NCBI GenBank assembly: GCA_024276495.1
Contig: JAJRXC010000094.1
Location: 1 to 34,530 of the forward strand
Origin: Actinomycetes bacterium
GTDB taxonomy: Bacteria > Actinomycetota > Acidimicrobiia > Acidimicrobiales > Aldehydirespiratoraceae
Reading direction: 5' to 3'
Length of the DNA: 34,530 bases
Program-made: the position numbers and the translations under genes
Notes under the pieces: model-generated
Seen by the model: only the letters and a program-made list of their open reading frames with translations
Databases searched by the model: none
Told to the model about the DNA's origin: nothing
In this document: in pieces, positions 1 through 6,362 of the stretch
Layout: each line of letters begins with the position of its first letter
How positions within the stretch are numbered: position 1 is the first letter of the stretch

Positions 1-302
1 CCGTCACGGTTCAACTCGGCCTTGATCGCATCGAGCACCAAGGACACGTGCTGATACTCATCGATACACACCGGGTCCCGTCCACTCACGAACATCGCCG
101 GATCGGCCGCCACAGCATCACGAGTGGCGACATCATCGAGATCGATCACCTCTGCTCCTACCGTTGACGCGATCTCCCGGAGCAGCGTGGACTTCCCCAC
201 CGACCGCGGACCCTGAAGCAGCAACACCGATTCGTCGGCGAATCGCTCCAGCACCAACGCGGCCAACCTCCGGGAAACAACACGATCCAAAGAGGCACTC
301 AC
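1..302 (-). CDS. DUF4143-type AAA ATPase, N-terminal part (cut by window edge)
   Basis: About 100 residues read leftward from GTG at 302 and run off the window. The translation carries a Walker A loop (GPRSVGKST) near residue 35 and a Walker B-like stretch (VCIDEYQ) near residue 84, the N-terminal layout of the AAA_14/DUF4143 family. These proteins couple a P-loop ATPase to a C-terminal nuclease-like domain, here outside the window; their cellular role is poorly known. GTG 302 is chosen because the reading frame just upstream is closed by a stop that overlaps this codon, and because a TAGTGT hexamer lies 7 bases before it, fitting leaderless transcription. The intact gene at 630-1901 belongs to the same family but is clearly different in sequence, so this is not a recent duplication. 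Confidence 0.8.
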   Translation of the reverse strand, partial: MSASLDRVVSRRLAALVLERFADESVLLLQGPRSVGKSTLLREIASTVGAEVIDLDDVATRDAVAADPAMFVSGRDPVCIDEYQHVSLVLDAIKAELNRD

Positions 303-309
303 GAACCCA

Positions 310-381
310 ACACTACCATGACTTGCGGAATTGGAGGGGCATTACTTGCGGAACCGGAGCACCCATGCTTGCGGAACTGGA
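310..381 (-). promoter_or_regulatory. Promoter and 3 x 15-bp direct repeats (23-bp period) before the partial ATPase gene
   Basis: Three near-identical 15-mers (ACTTGCGGAATTGGA and variants) start at 321, 344 and 367, exactly 23 bp apart with 8-bp spacers. Seen from the leftward gene they read TCCrrTTCCGCAAGT. Between them and the GTG start is TAGTGT (315-310), a plausible -10 element. The arrangement looks like an array of binding sites for a regulator, perhaps the ATPase itself. The rest of the gene-free stretch 303-629 shows nothing else I can name, apart from the repeats at 595-627. Confidence 0.55.
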
Positions 382-594
382 CGACCGATCGTCGAGACCG
401 CCTGAGGGTGGCTCGCCAGCACCGACATCGGCCCACCGGACGGGGCACACCCTCCACCATCCGCAAGAAGCCGCCGCTTCTCAGTCCGAAGGGAGCTGCT
501 CGGTGGGCTGGGATGGGTGCTTGATGGGGTGAGTGTCGCCCGCATGGATCAACCGACGCCTGTCTGAACTGTTCACCAACATGCGTCCAATAGG

Positions 595-627
595 TAGTGT
601 AGATACCGTCCGTTTAGTAGTGTAGAT
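595..627 (+). promoter_or_regulatory. Promoter with TAGTGTAGAT direct repeat (23-bp period)
   Basis: TAGTGTAGAT occurs at 595-604 and again at 618-627. The second copy contains TAGTGT (618-623), 6 bases before the GTG start at 630, where a leaderless -10 element belongs. The first copy lies 23 bp upstream, exactly where the -35 element would be. A protein binding both copies would sit on the promoter. The same -10 hexamer precedes the neighbouring DUF4143 gene. Confidence 0.5.
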
Positions 628-629
628 CT

Positions 630-1901
630 GTGGACTATCGCGAGAGAATCGTCGACGCCGAACTGGATGAGCTCCTGGTCGGTCTGCCCGCGATCTCGAT
701 CGAAGGGCCAAAGGCCGTCGGAAAAACCGAGACGGCGTCCCGCCGCTCAGCAACGACACACCGGCTCGACGACCCAGGACAACGCGACCTGTTCATGGCC
801 GCGCCGGAACGTCTCATCAGCGGAGACCCTCCCGTGCTCATCGACGAGTGGCAACGCCTACCGGCGTCGTGGGACCTCGTACGCCGAGCCGTCGACGCCG
901 ACCCGACTCCGGCCCGTTTCATTCTCACCGGCTCCGCCGCCCCGGCAGACACACCAACTCACTCCGGCGCAGGCCGAATCGTCACCGTCCGGATGCGCCC
1001 AATGGCACTCTCAGAACGCCACCTCGCGACGCCGACCGTGCGTCTCGCCAGCCTTCTCACCGGTGACCGACCCAACATCGCCGGCAACACCACAGTCGGA
1101 CTCGAGACCTACGCCGATGAGATCACCCGATCCGGGTTCCCGGCGATCCGCGAGTTCGAGGGACGAGTCCTTCGCAGCCAACTCGACGGCTACCTCGATC
1201 GAATCGTCGAACGAGAGTTCGCTGACGCGGGCCACGAGGTGCGGAACCAGGGAGCCCTCCGACGGTGGATGGCCGCCTACGCCGCCGCGTCGTCCACAAC
1301 CGCGTCATTCGAGATCATTCGAGACGCCGCTTCATCAGGCGAGACCGACAAACCAGCAAAGACCACCACCCTCCGCTACCGGGCCACGCTCGAGCAGCTC
1401 TGGATGATCGAAGAGCTCACCGCATGGACCCCGTCGCGGAACCGCCTTCGGCGGCTCGCCACATCACCCGTACACCAACTCACCGACCCTGCCCTCGCCG
1501 CCCGACTGCTCGGCGTCGACACCGAGGGCCTCATCAACGGCACCGCTGCCGGCCCGTCCATTCCCAGAGACGGAACTCTGCTCGGCGCACTCTTCGAGTC
1601 GCTCGTCACGCTCTCAGTTCGGACCTACGCCCAAGCCCACGAAGCCCGCGTCCACCACCTCCGCACCCGTGCAGGTGAGCACGAAGTAGACCTCATCATC
1701 GAACGCGGCGACGGCCGCATCGTCGCTCTCGAAGTCAAACTCTCCGCCACCATCGACGACCACGACACCCGACACCTCAAGTGGCTCGCCGACACCATCG
1801 GCCCCGATCTCCTCGACGCCGCCATCATCACCACCGGCAAAGACGCCTACCGACGTCGTGATGGCTTCGCCATCATCCCCGCCGCGCTCCTCACCGCATA
1901 A
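630..1901 (+). CDS. DUF4143-domain AAA ATPase
   Basis: A 423-residue P-loop ATPase of the AAA_14/DUF4143 family. Walker A is GPKAVGKTE near residue 27, Walker B is VLIDEWQ near residue 71, and a sensor-like FILTGSA follows near residue 98. The C-terminal domain carries the pattern HEVDLIIE followed about 15 residues later by ALEVKLS, the acidic/lysine signature of PD-(D/E)XK nuclease folds seen in DUF4143 proteins. Length is normal for the family and the gene looks intact. The GTG start at 630 is supported by the -10-like hexamer 6 bases upstream and by the absence of a Shine-Dalgarno site. The 3' end abuts the broken insertion sequence. The physiological role of the family is unclear; defence, toxin-antitoxin-like and DNA-processing roles have all been suggested for relatives. 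Family assignment is firm, role is not. Confidence 0.85.
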   Translation: MDYRERIVDAELDELLVGLPAISIEGPKAVGKTETASRRSATTHRLDDPGQRDLFMAAPERLISGDPPVLIDEWQRLPASWDLVRRAVDADPTPARFILTGSAAPADTPTHSGAGRIVTVRMRPMALSERHLATPTVRLASLLTGDRPNIAGNTTVGLETYADEITRSGFPAIREFEGRVLRSQLDGYLDRIVEREFADAGHEVRNQGALRRWMAAYAAASSTTASFEIIRDAASSGETDKPAKTTTLRYRATLEQLWMIEELTAWTPSRNRLRRLATSPVHQLTDPALAARLLGVDTEGLINGTAAGPSIPRDGTLLGALFESLVTLSVRTYAQAHEARVHHLRTRAGEHEVDLIIERGDGRIVALEVKLSATIDDHDTRHLKWLADTIGPDLLDAAIITTGKDAYRRRDGFAIIPAALLTA

Positions 1902-1987
1902 TACGCCGAGCGGCCAAGATCGAGTACCCGACACGACACGATGACGGGGATCCCGTCATCGGCGAGTTCTTTCACGAGCGGGTACAT
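1902..1987 (-). pseudogene. IS3-family transposase OrfB, 5' fragment only
   Basis: From ATG at 1987 the leftward frame reads about 28 residues typical of the start of IS3-family OrfB (MYPLVKEL through LGRSAYY), then stops matching where the ATPase gene ends at 1901. The integrase core with its DDE residues is absent. The OrfA stop TGA and this ATG overlap by one base, and the preceding run CCCAAAAGG is a plausible site for the -1 frameshift that normally fuses OrfA and OrfB. The right-hand part of the element has therefore been deleted and the element cannot move by itself. Confidence 0.75.
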
Positions 1988-2280
1988 CAGCCTTTTGGGA
2001 GGTTCGCCTGGCCGAGATACGCAGCTGCTCGACGGAGCACCTCGTTCTCCTGCTCGAGCAACCGGACCCGCTTCTTCAACACGCGAGTCTCCGCCGACTC
2101 CGCCGCGGTGATGCCGGGCCGGGCACCGTCCTCGATGTCGGCTTTCTTGAGCCACCCCGACAACGTCATCGCATGGATCCCGAAATCGGTCGCGATCACC
2201 TCCAACGTCACACCATCGGGACGGCCACGGGCCACCCTCACGACATCGTCGCGGAACTCTCGGGGATAGGGCTTGGGCAT
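1987..2280 (-). CDS. IS3-family transposase OrfA (helix-turn-helix subunit)
   Basis: A 97-residue protein starting MPKPYPREFRDDVVRVAR, with a helix-turn-helix at about residues 20-50 (VIATDFGIHAMTLSGWLKKA) and a C-terminal leucine-zipper-like coiled coil (LKKRVRLLEQENEVLRRA). This is the usual layout of OrfA in IS3-family elements, which binds the terminal repeats and is fused to OrfB by frameshifting. ATG 2280 is chosen over an upstream in-frame ATG at 2313 because GGAAGGA lies 7 bases before it and the family usually starts here. OrfA is intact but its partner is deleted, so this is a remnant. The outer end of the element probably lies between about 2320 and 2343, just before the vapC remnant; I could not define the terminal repeat. 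Confidence 0.85.
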   Translation of the reverse strand: MPKPYPREFRDDVVRVARGRPDGVTLEVIATDFGIHAMTLSGWLKKADIEDGARPGITAAESAETRVLKKRVRLLEQENEVLRRAAAYLGQANLPKG

Positions 2281-2341
2281 GGATTCATCCTTCCAGACCT
2301 GCTCATCGAGCAAGCCATCTCAGATGTCCCCTTCACGCGCG

Positions 2342-2537
2342 GCAGACCCTGGCGATGACCTCGACCGGATCGCTGACCTCGTCGAGACCTACACCGATCT
2401 GCCGCTCGGAGGCACCGACGCAAGCGTGGTCGCGGTTGCCGAACGTCACCGCCGAAACGACTCTGGCGACGCTCGACCATCGCCATTTCTCAGTAGTGCG
2501 GCCAGCACACACCGACGGCTTCGAACTACTCCCGTGA
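2342..2537 (+). pseudogene. VapC-like PIN-domain toxin, frameshifted 3' remnant
   Basis: Two adjoining reading frames together give the C-terminal half of a VapC-type PIN ribonuclease. Frame one reads DLDRIADLVETYTDLPLGG then TDASVVAVAER; after a one-base slip near 2450-2460 the next frame reads TLATLDHRHFSVVRP and ends FELLP at the stop 2535-2537. The conserved acidic residues of the PIN active site (the D of TDAS and of TLD) are both visible. The N-terminal half with the first catalytic Asp, and any antitoxin gene, are missing, and the broken edge coincides with the outer end of the IS3 remnant. Insertion followed by decay is the simplest reading. Confidence 0.7.
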
Positions 2538-2736
2538 ACGAGATGTCGGGCATTTGTCGACGTCCACACAACCCCAGGGACAGCCACACCGCGTGAGGGT
2601 TCCGCGGTGGATCTATCCCCCACGTATCGAACAGTGTCGAGCTGTGCGAAAACTCTCGCGGGGTATTCGCGGGGTTGAGCTAATCCCGCGGAAGCTGCGC
2701 GAACCAGAAATACCGCTTGACCTGCAGTTTTACCGG
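2538..2736. other. Gene-free stretch with a weak inverted repeat
   Basis: I see no credible gene here. TCGCGGGGT occurs twice (2657-2665 and 2667-2675), and CGCGGG (2668-2673) can pair with CCCGCG (2685-2690) over an 11-base loop. This could help end leftward transcription past the tRNA gene, but there is no T-tract. Confidence 0.3.
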
Positions 2737-2810
2737 TGGGCGATGGGGGACTCGAACCCTCGACCTCTGCCGTGTGAAGGCAGCGCTCTAGCCAGCTGAG
2801 CTAATCGCCC
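2737..2810 (-). tRNA. tRNA-Val (CAC)
   Basis: The reverse strand folds into a 74-base cloverleaf. The acceptor arms GGGCGAT and ATCGCCC pair fully and are followed by discriminator A. The anticodon stem CTGCC/GGCAG encloses the loop TTCACAC, giving anticodon CAC. The T-loop reads TTCGAGT. CCA is not encoded. TATCGT at 2826-2821 lies 10 bases before the 5' end and is a plausible -10 element. Confidence 0.95.
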
Positions 2811-2855
2811 GGGGCCGACGACGATAGCGGATCGACGCCGGATTTCCGGCCGAGA

Positions 2856-4271
2856 TCAGTCGACGCCGGGGGCGATCGGGTCGAGCCCGAGCAGGTCCTC
2901 GATCCACGCGGTCACCTGCAGTGTGCGCAGATCACCGAGTTGGTGACCGACGATCTGGAGCCCGACCGGCATGCCGTCGGCCGTGAAGCCGGCGGTCGTG
3001 GTGCCGGCGGGACGGCGGGTCACGTTGAACGGATAGGTGTAGCTGACCCAGTTCTGCGTCGCCTCGCCGTCGATCGTGCCCCACTGCTCCGACACCGACG
3101 TCTGGCCTGCGACAGTCGGCGAGATCAGCGCGTCGAAGCCGTCCATCTGCTCGGCGAGCGAGATCGACATGGCCTGGGCCTGCGTGCGGGCGTTCTCGAC
3201 CGACTCGGGGGTGAGCAGCGAGTCGGCCATCGTGAGGACCTCCTGCAGACCCGGCGTGACCGTGGCGAACCGCTCGGGATCGTCGATGATCTCGCGGTAG
3301 ACGGGGACCATGCCACCGTAGAAGAGGAGGGCGAACGGCCCGATCACGTCGGTCAGCACAGGCCCGGTCTCGACCACCTCGACGCCGGCCGCCGCGAGCT
3401 GGTCGACGGCGGCTTGGCACACGGCGAGGATCTCGGAGTCGGGCGCCTGGCCCTCGATGCTCGACGCCCACAGCACCCGTTTCGGGGCCGGGGGGTCGTC
3501 GAGCGCGGCCCGGTAGGAACCGGCCGGCACGTCGAGGGACCGAAGGTCGCCGGCGCTCGGACCGACCACCACGTCGAGGGCGAGGGCGACGTCGCGGATG
3601 CGCCGGGCCATCGGCCCGACACACGACAGGTCGGCCGCCCCCATCGGCGCGGGGCCGCTCGGCACTCGTCCCTGCGACGGCTTGTGGCCCGACATCCCGG
3701 TCAGGGCCGACGGGATACGGATCGATCCGCCGCCATCGGAGCCTGTGCCGAGCGGCACCATCCCCGACGCCACCGCCGACGACGTGCCCCCCGACGAACC
3801 TCCCGGCGACCGGTTCGTGCCCCACGGGTTGATGGTCGCGCCGAACACCGGGTTGAACGTGTCGCCGACCCATCCGGCCTCGGGGGTGTTGGTCTTGCCC
3901 ACGATCACACAGCCTGCAACGCGGAGCCGGGCGACTTCGGTGGAGTCCTCGACCGCCGGTGGGTTGGCCGCCCGCGCGGCCGAACCGAACGTGGTGACGA
4001 AGCCCTTCGCGTCCTCGAGATCCTTGACGCCGATCGGGATGCCGGCGAGCGGGCCCACGTCGTGGCCTCGGTCGAGCCGGGCGTCGATCGCCGCAGCCTG
4101 GGCCCGGGCGTCGTCCGCGTCGATCGCGACGAACGCGTTGAGCGCCGGGTTGCGCTGCTCGATCCGGCCGAGCGCGGCCTCGGTGACCGCGGCGGCGGTC
4201 AGCTCACGGGCCTGGACGCGGCGGGCCAGCTCCTCCACGGTGATCGTGCGGAAATCGGGTACGTCGGTCAT
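2856..4271 (-). CDS. Amidase signature family hydrolase
   Basis: A 471-residue amidase that would hydrolyse a carboxamide or related C-N bond; the substrate cannot be read from sequence. The Ser-cis-Ser-Lys triad is complete: Lys83 in GVKDLED, cis-Ser159 in SPGGSSGG and the nucleophile Ser183 in GGGSIRIPS, with spacing matching that of GatA-type enzymes. The N-terminal helices and the C-terminal segment (GMPVGLQIVG) fit the full-length family. It is probably not GatA itself, since no gatB or gatC is nearby. The start overlaps the stop of the VOC gene by 4 bases (ATGA), so the two are translationally coupled. No signal peptide is seen, so the enzyme is cytosolic. Confidence 0.9.
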   Translation of the reverse strand: MTDVPDFRTITVEELARRVQARELTAAAVTEAALGRIEQRNPALNAFVAIDADDARAQAAAIDARLDRGHDVGPLAGIPIGVKDLEDAKGFVTTFGSAARAANPPAVEDSTEVARLRVAGCVIVGKTNTPEAGWVGDTFNPVFGATINPWGTNRSPGGSSGGTSSAVASGMVPLGTGSDGGGSIRIPSALTGMSGHKPSQGRVPSGPAPMGAADLSCVGPMARRIRDVALALDVVVGPSAGDLRSLDVPAGSYRAALDDPPAPKRVLWASSIEGQAPDSEILAVCQAAVDQLAAAGVEVVETGPVLTDVIGPFALLFYGGMVPVYREIIDDPERFATVTPGLQEVLTMADSLLTPESVENARTQAQAMSISLAEQMDGFDALISPTVAGQTSVSEQWGTIDGEATQNWVSYTYPFNVTRRPAGTTTAGFTADGMPVGLQIVGHQLGDLRTLQVTAWIEDLLGLDPIAPGVD

Positions 4272-4672
4272 GGCTGCTCTCGATCGGGGCCGTAGTGCTT
4301 GAGCTCGACGGTGTTGCCGTCGGGGTCCCGAACATAGAGCCCGATGCCGTAGCCGGCCGCACCCCAGATCCGGGTGGGTCCGGAGACGACGTCGAAACGC
4401 CCGGACGCCGCGACGGCCTCCAGATCCGTGTCGTCACTGACCCGCATCGAGAAATGGTCGACGTTGGTGCCGGTGCGCTCGGCCTCCATGAGATCGATGA
4501 CCGTGCCGTCGTTGACCCGCAGCGATAAGAACAGCACCTCACCGGCCCGCCACTGCGCCTCCCGTTCGCTCTGCAGGCCGAGCTCGTCGCGATACCAGGC
4601 GAGGGAGCGCTCCGGATCGGCCACGTTGAGCACCACATGGTCGTGGCCCACTATCTTCACCGAGTCGTTCAT
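4268..4672 (-). CDS. VOC-family (glyoxalase/dioxygenase-fold) protein
   Basis: A 134-residue single-domain VOC protein starting MNDSVKIVGHDHVVLNV. Likely metal ligands are the His in GHDHVVLNV, the His in VDHFSMRV and the Glu in NTVELKHYG, the pattern of glyoxalases, fosfomycin-resistance proteins and extradiol dioxygenases. The central GYGIGLYVRDPDGN is typical of the family. The reading frame stays open far upstream, but the family N-terminus and a TACCGT hexamer 8 bases before ATG 4672 support the start given. It is the first gene of a two-gene operon with the amidase, suggesting a small catabolic or detoxifying pair. Substrate unknown. Confidence 0.85.
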   Translation of the reverse strand: MNDSVKIVGHDHVVLNVADPERSLAWYRDELGLQSEREAQWRAGEVLFLSLRVNDGTVIDLMEAERTGTNVDHFSMRVSDDTDLEAVAASGRFDVVSGPTRIWGAAGYGIGLYVRDPDGNTVELKHYGPDREQP

Positions 4673-4680
4673 GGTCGTCG

Positions 4681-4698
4681 ACGGTAGCTGACTACCCT
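4681..4698. promoter_or_regulatory. Back-to-back leaderless promoters (VOC operon and zinc-ribbon gene)
   Basis: The 33-bp gap between two divergent starts holds TACCGT on the reverse strand (4686-4681), 8 bases before ATG 4672, and TACCCT on the forward strand (4693-4698), 7 bases before ATG 4706. Both fit leaderless -10 elements. The two promoters must interfere physically. Confidence 0.45.
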
Positions 4699-4705
4699 TC
4701 GGGAC

Positions 4706-5026
4706 ATGCCGCTGGTGGTGTGTCCCCATTGCGAGGAAGACGAGAATCTGACCGGCGAGACCGCCGACGGCGCCATCACGATCACCTGCGGTGGGTGCGG
4801 CGCGGTGTGGGAACGCGACATGACACCCCGTTGCCCGACCTGTGGCAGCACCGACGTGCGAGAGGCGCTCCAGGCGATTCTGGACAAGTCCCGCGGCACC
4901 CAGCTCTCCATCCAGTCGATGAAGGTGGTGTGGCTCTGCCCCGAATGTGACGCCCACACCCTTCGCCGCTATCTCGACTCCAATACGCCGCTGCCACCCG
5001 ACGTGATGCCCGTCGACCCGCGCTGA
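4706..5026 (+). CDS. Small protein with two four-cysteine zinc ribbons
   Basis: A 106-residue protein with four CxxC knuckles: Cys6/9, Cys28/31, Cys43/46 and Cys78/81. They could form two four-cysteine zinc sites. The spacing of the first two (CPHC, then CGGC) matches zinc-ribbon proteins, and a charged helical segment (about 51-70) separates the last two. There is no catalytic domain. It may bind nucleic acid or act as a protein adaptor, but I do not recognise a named family. It is divergent from the VOC-amidase operon and followed by a hairpin. Confidence 0.75.
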   Translation: MPLVVCPHCEEDENLTGETADGAITITCGGCGAVWERDMTPRCPTCGSTDVREALQAILDKSRGTQLSIQSMKVVWLCPECDAHTLRRYLDSNTPLPPDVMPVDPR

Positions 5027-5045
5027 CCGGCGCTGCACGCGCCGG
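5027..5045 (+). terminator. Hairpin directly after the zinc-ribbon gene
   Basis: CCGGCGC (5027-5033) pairs fully with GCGCCGG (5039-5045) over a 5-base loop, beginning at the base after the stop codon. There is no T-tract, so it is a possible terminator or a 3'-end stabiliser. Confidence 0.45.
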
Positions 5046-5098
5046 CGGACGGTGAGAAGTCGCTCGTTCGACTCGTCCGAGAAATCTGCCAGGAAAGC

Positions 5099-5127
5099 TT
5101 GCGAGGCGAACACCTGTTCGCTAGGAT
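5099..5127 (+). promoter_or_regulatory. LexA/SOS-like box inside the DUF222 gene promoter
   Basis: GCGAACACCTGTTCGC (5106-5121) is an inverted repeat with a 4-base centre and differs at one degenerate position from the Gram-positive/actinobacterial LexA consensus CGAACRNRYGTTYG. It fills the 17-bp spacer between TTGCGA (-35, 5099-5104) and TAGGAT (-10, 5122-5127); ATG follows 6 bases later. Bound LexA would block this promoter directly. 13E12-type genes under LexA control are known in Mycobacterium tuberculosis. Confidence 0.7.
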
Positions 5128-5133
5128 GGACCC

Positions 5134-6342
5134 ATGTTCTCATCCATCACGACTCTTCTCCAGGAGGATCCGGTCGAGTCGTTGCCCCGCACACTGCTGG
5201 CCGACCGGTTCGAGGCCGTCCGCGGTCTGGAGGGAGCGATCGAGGCGTACAAGGCCCGGCTGTTGACCGCAACCGACCGCTTGGACGACAACGGCCTCGA
5301 CGGTGCGGGAATGCTCCGCACGGCGGGGCGGGCGTCGTCTGGCACCGCGGCCCGGGTCGCGAAGCGCGCCGAGAGTCTCGAATCGTTGCCGGCCACCCGC
5401 GAGGCGCTGGCGAAGGGGCGCATCACCGCGGAGCATGTCGATGCCATCACCGCGGCAGCCGACACCGTGTCGCCCGAACAGGCCGATGAAGAGTTGGTCG
5501 AGCACGCGGCGGCGGCTCCGGCCGATGTCTTCGCGAAACGCAGCCGCGAATGGTCGTCGAACCGGCGCAACGACGACGGTGCCGACGAACACGCCGCGCA
5601 ACGCCGCGACCGGCGCGGTCACAAATGGATCCGCCGCGACAACAAGATGCGCGCGTCGTACTTCGAGCTCGACCGGGAGTCGGGCGATGCGGTCCACGCC
5701 GTGCTTCAGCAACGCTACGACGAGCTGTGGAACGACGACGGCGGCCGCGACGGCGCCGACGAGATCCGGACCCCCGAGCAACGGATGGCCGACGCGTTCG
5801 TGTCGCTGCTCACCGGTGCCGACCGTCGCGCGGATCGCCCACCGCATCCGAGGCACCAGCTCAACGTGGTCTTCGACATCGCCGGCCAGACGAGCTGCGA
5901 CGGCCGGCCACTGGCGACACTGGTCACCGATGGCGAGCCGTTGCCTCCCGAGGTGCGGGATCGCATCGCCTGCGACGCCAGCGTCACCGCGATCATCTTC
6001 GACGGTCCGGGAAAGCCGATCTGGCGGGGCCGGGACCTCCGCCACGCCACCATCGCCCAGTGGAAGGCGTTGATCGCCCGAGACCGCGGCTGCGTCGGCT
6101 GCGGAGCCGCACCCAACCGCTGCGAAGCCCACCACATCGTCACCTGGGAAGAGTACGGCCCCACCGACATCGACAACCTCGTGCTCGTGTGCAGCCGCTG
6201 CCACCACGATCTTCACGACCGGGGTATGAAGCTCCGAAGAACCAACGGCCGTTGGCACATCGGCGCCAGAGACAGAGACGGACCCGCGCCCAACCCCACT
6301 CGGCCCGGTATCGATCCCGACCAACTGGGTCTCACCGCCTGA
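5134..6342 (+). CDS. DUF222 / 13E12-type HNH endonuclease
   Basis: A 402-residue protein with an N-terminal DUF222 helical region (about residues 1-290) and a C-terminal HNH nuclease domain. The HNH part shows CVGCG, then CEAHHIVTWEEYG, IDNLVLVC and CSRCHHDLHDRG, so two zinc-binding CxxC pairs bracket the His-Asn-His motif and the nuclease looks active. Such proteins are abundant and often repeated in actinobacterial genomes; their job is uncertain, with mobile DNA or repair suggested. The start at ATG 5134 agrees with the -10 element 6 bases upstream. The LexA-like box predicts induction by DNA damage. It converges on murF with a 20-bp gap. Confidence 0.9.
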   Translation: MFSSITTLLQEDPVESLPRTLLADRFEAVRGLEGAIEAYKARLLTATDRLDDNGLDGAGMLRTAGRASSGTAARVAKRAESLESLPATREALAKGRITAEHVDAITAAADTVSPEQADEELVEHAAAAPADVFAKRSREWSSNRRNDDGADEHAAQRRDRRGHKWIRRDNKMRASYFELDRESGDAVHAVLQQRYDELWNDDGGRDGADEIRTPEQRMADAFVSLLTGADRRADRPPHPRHQLNVVFDIAGQTSCDGRPLATLVTDGEPLPPEVRDRIACDASVTAIIFDGPGKPIWRGRDLRHATIAQWKALIARDRGCVGCGAAPNRCEAHHIVTWEEYGPTDIDNLVLVCSRCHHDLHDRGMKLRRTNGRWHIGARDRDGPAPNPTRPGIDPDQLGLTA

Positions 6343-6362
6343 GCGCCGGGGCCCCGAGAGAA

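Noticed and set aside
164-545. Several short frames on both strands between the two ATPase genes
   Set aside because: Composition is that of shadow frames; the stretch is better explained by promoters and direct repeats.
1208-1221. CGAAC-N4-GTTCG LexA-like site
   Set aside because: It lies in the middle of the DUF4143 coding sequence, mismatches the consensus centre, and has no promoter near it.
2554-2799. 81-residue forward frame running into tRNA-Val
   Set aside because: Its C-terminal third is the reverse complement of the tRNA gene; no coding features.
6350-6359. CGGGGCCCCG palindrome between DUF222 and murF
   Set aside because: No loop to form a hairpin and no T-tract; common by chance at this GC content.
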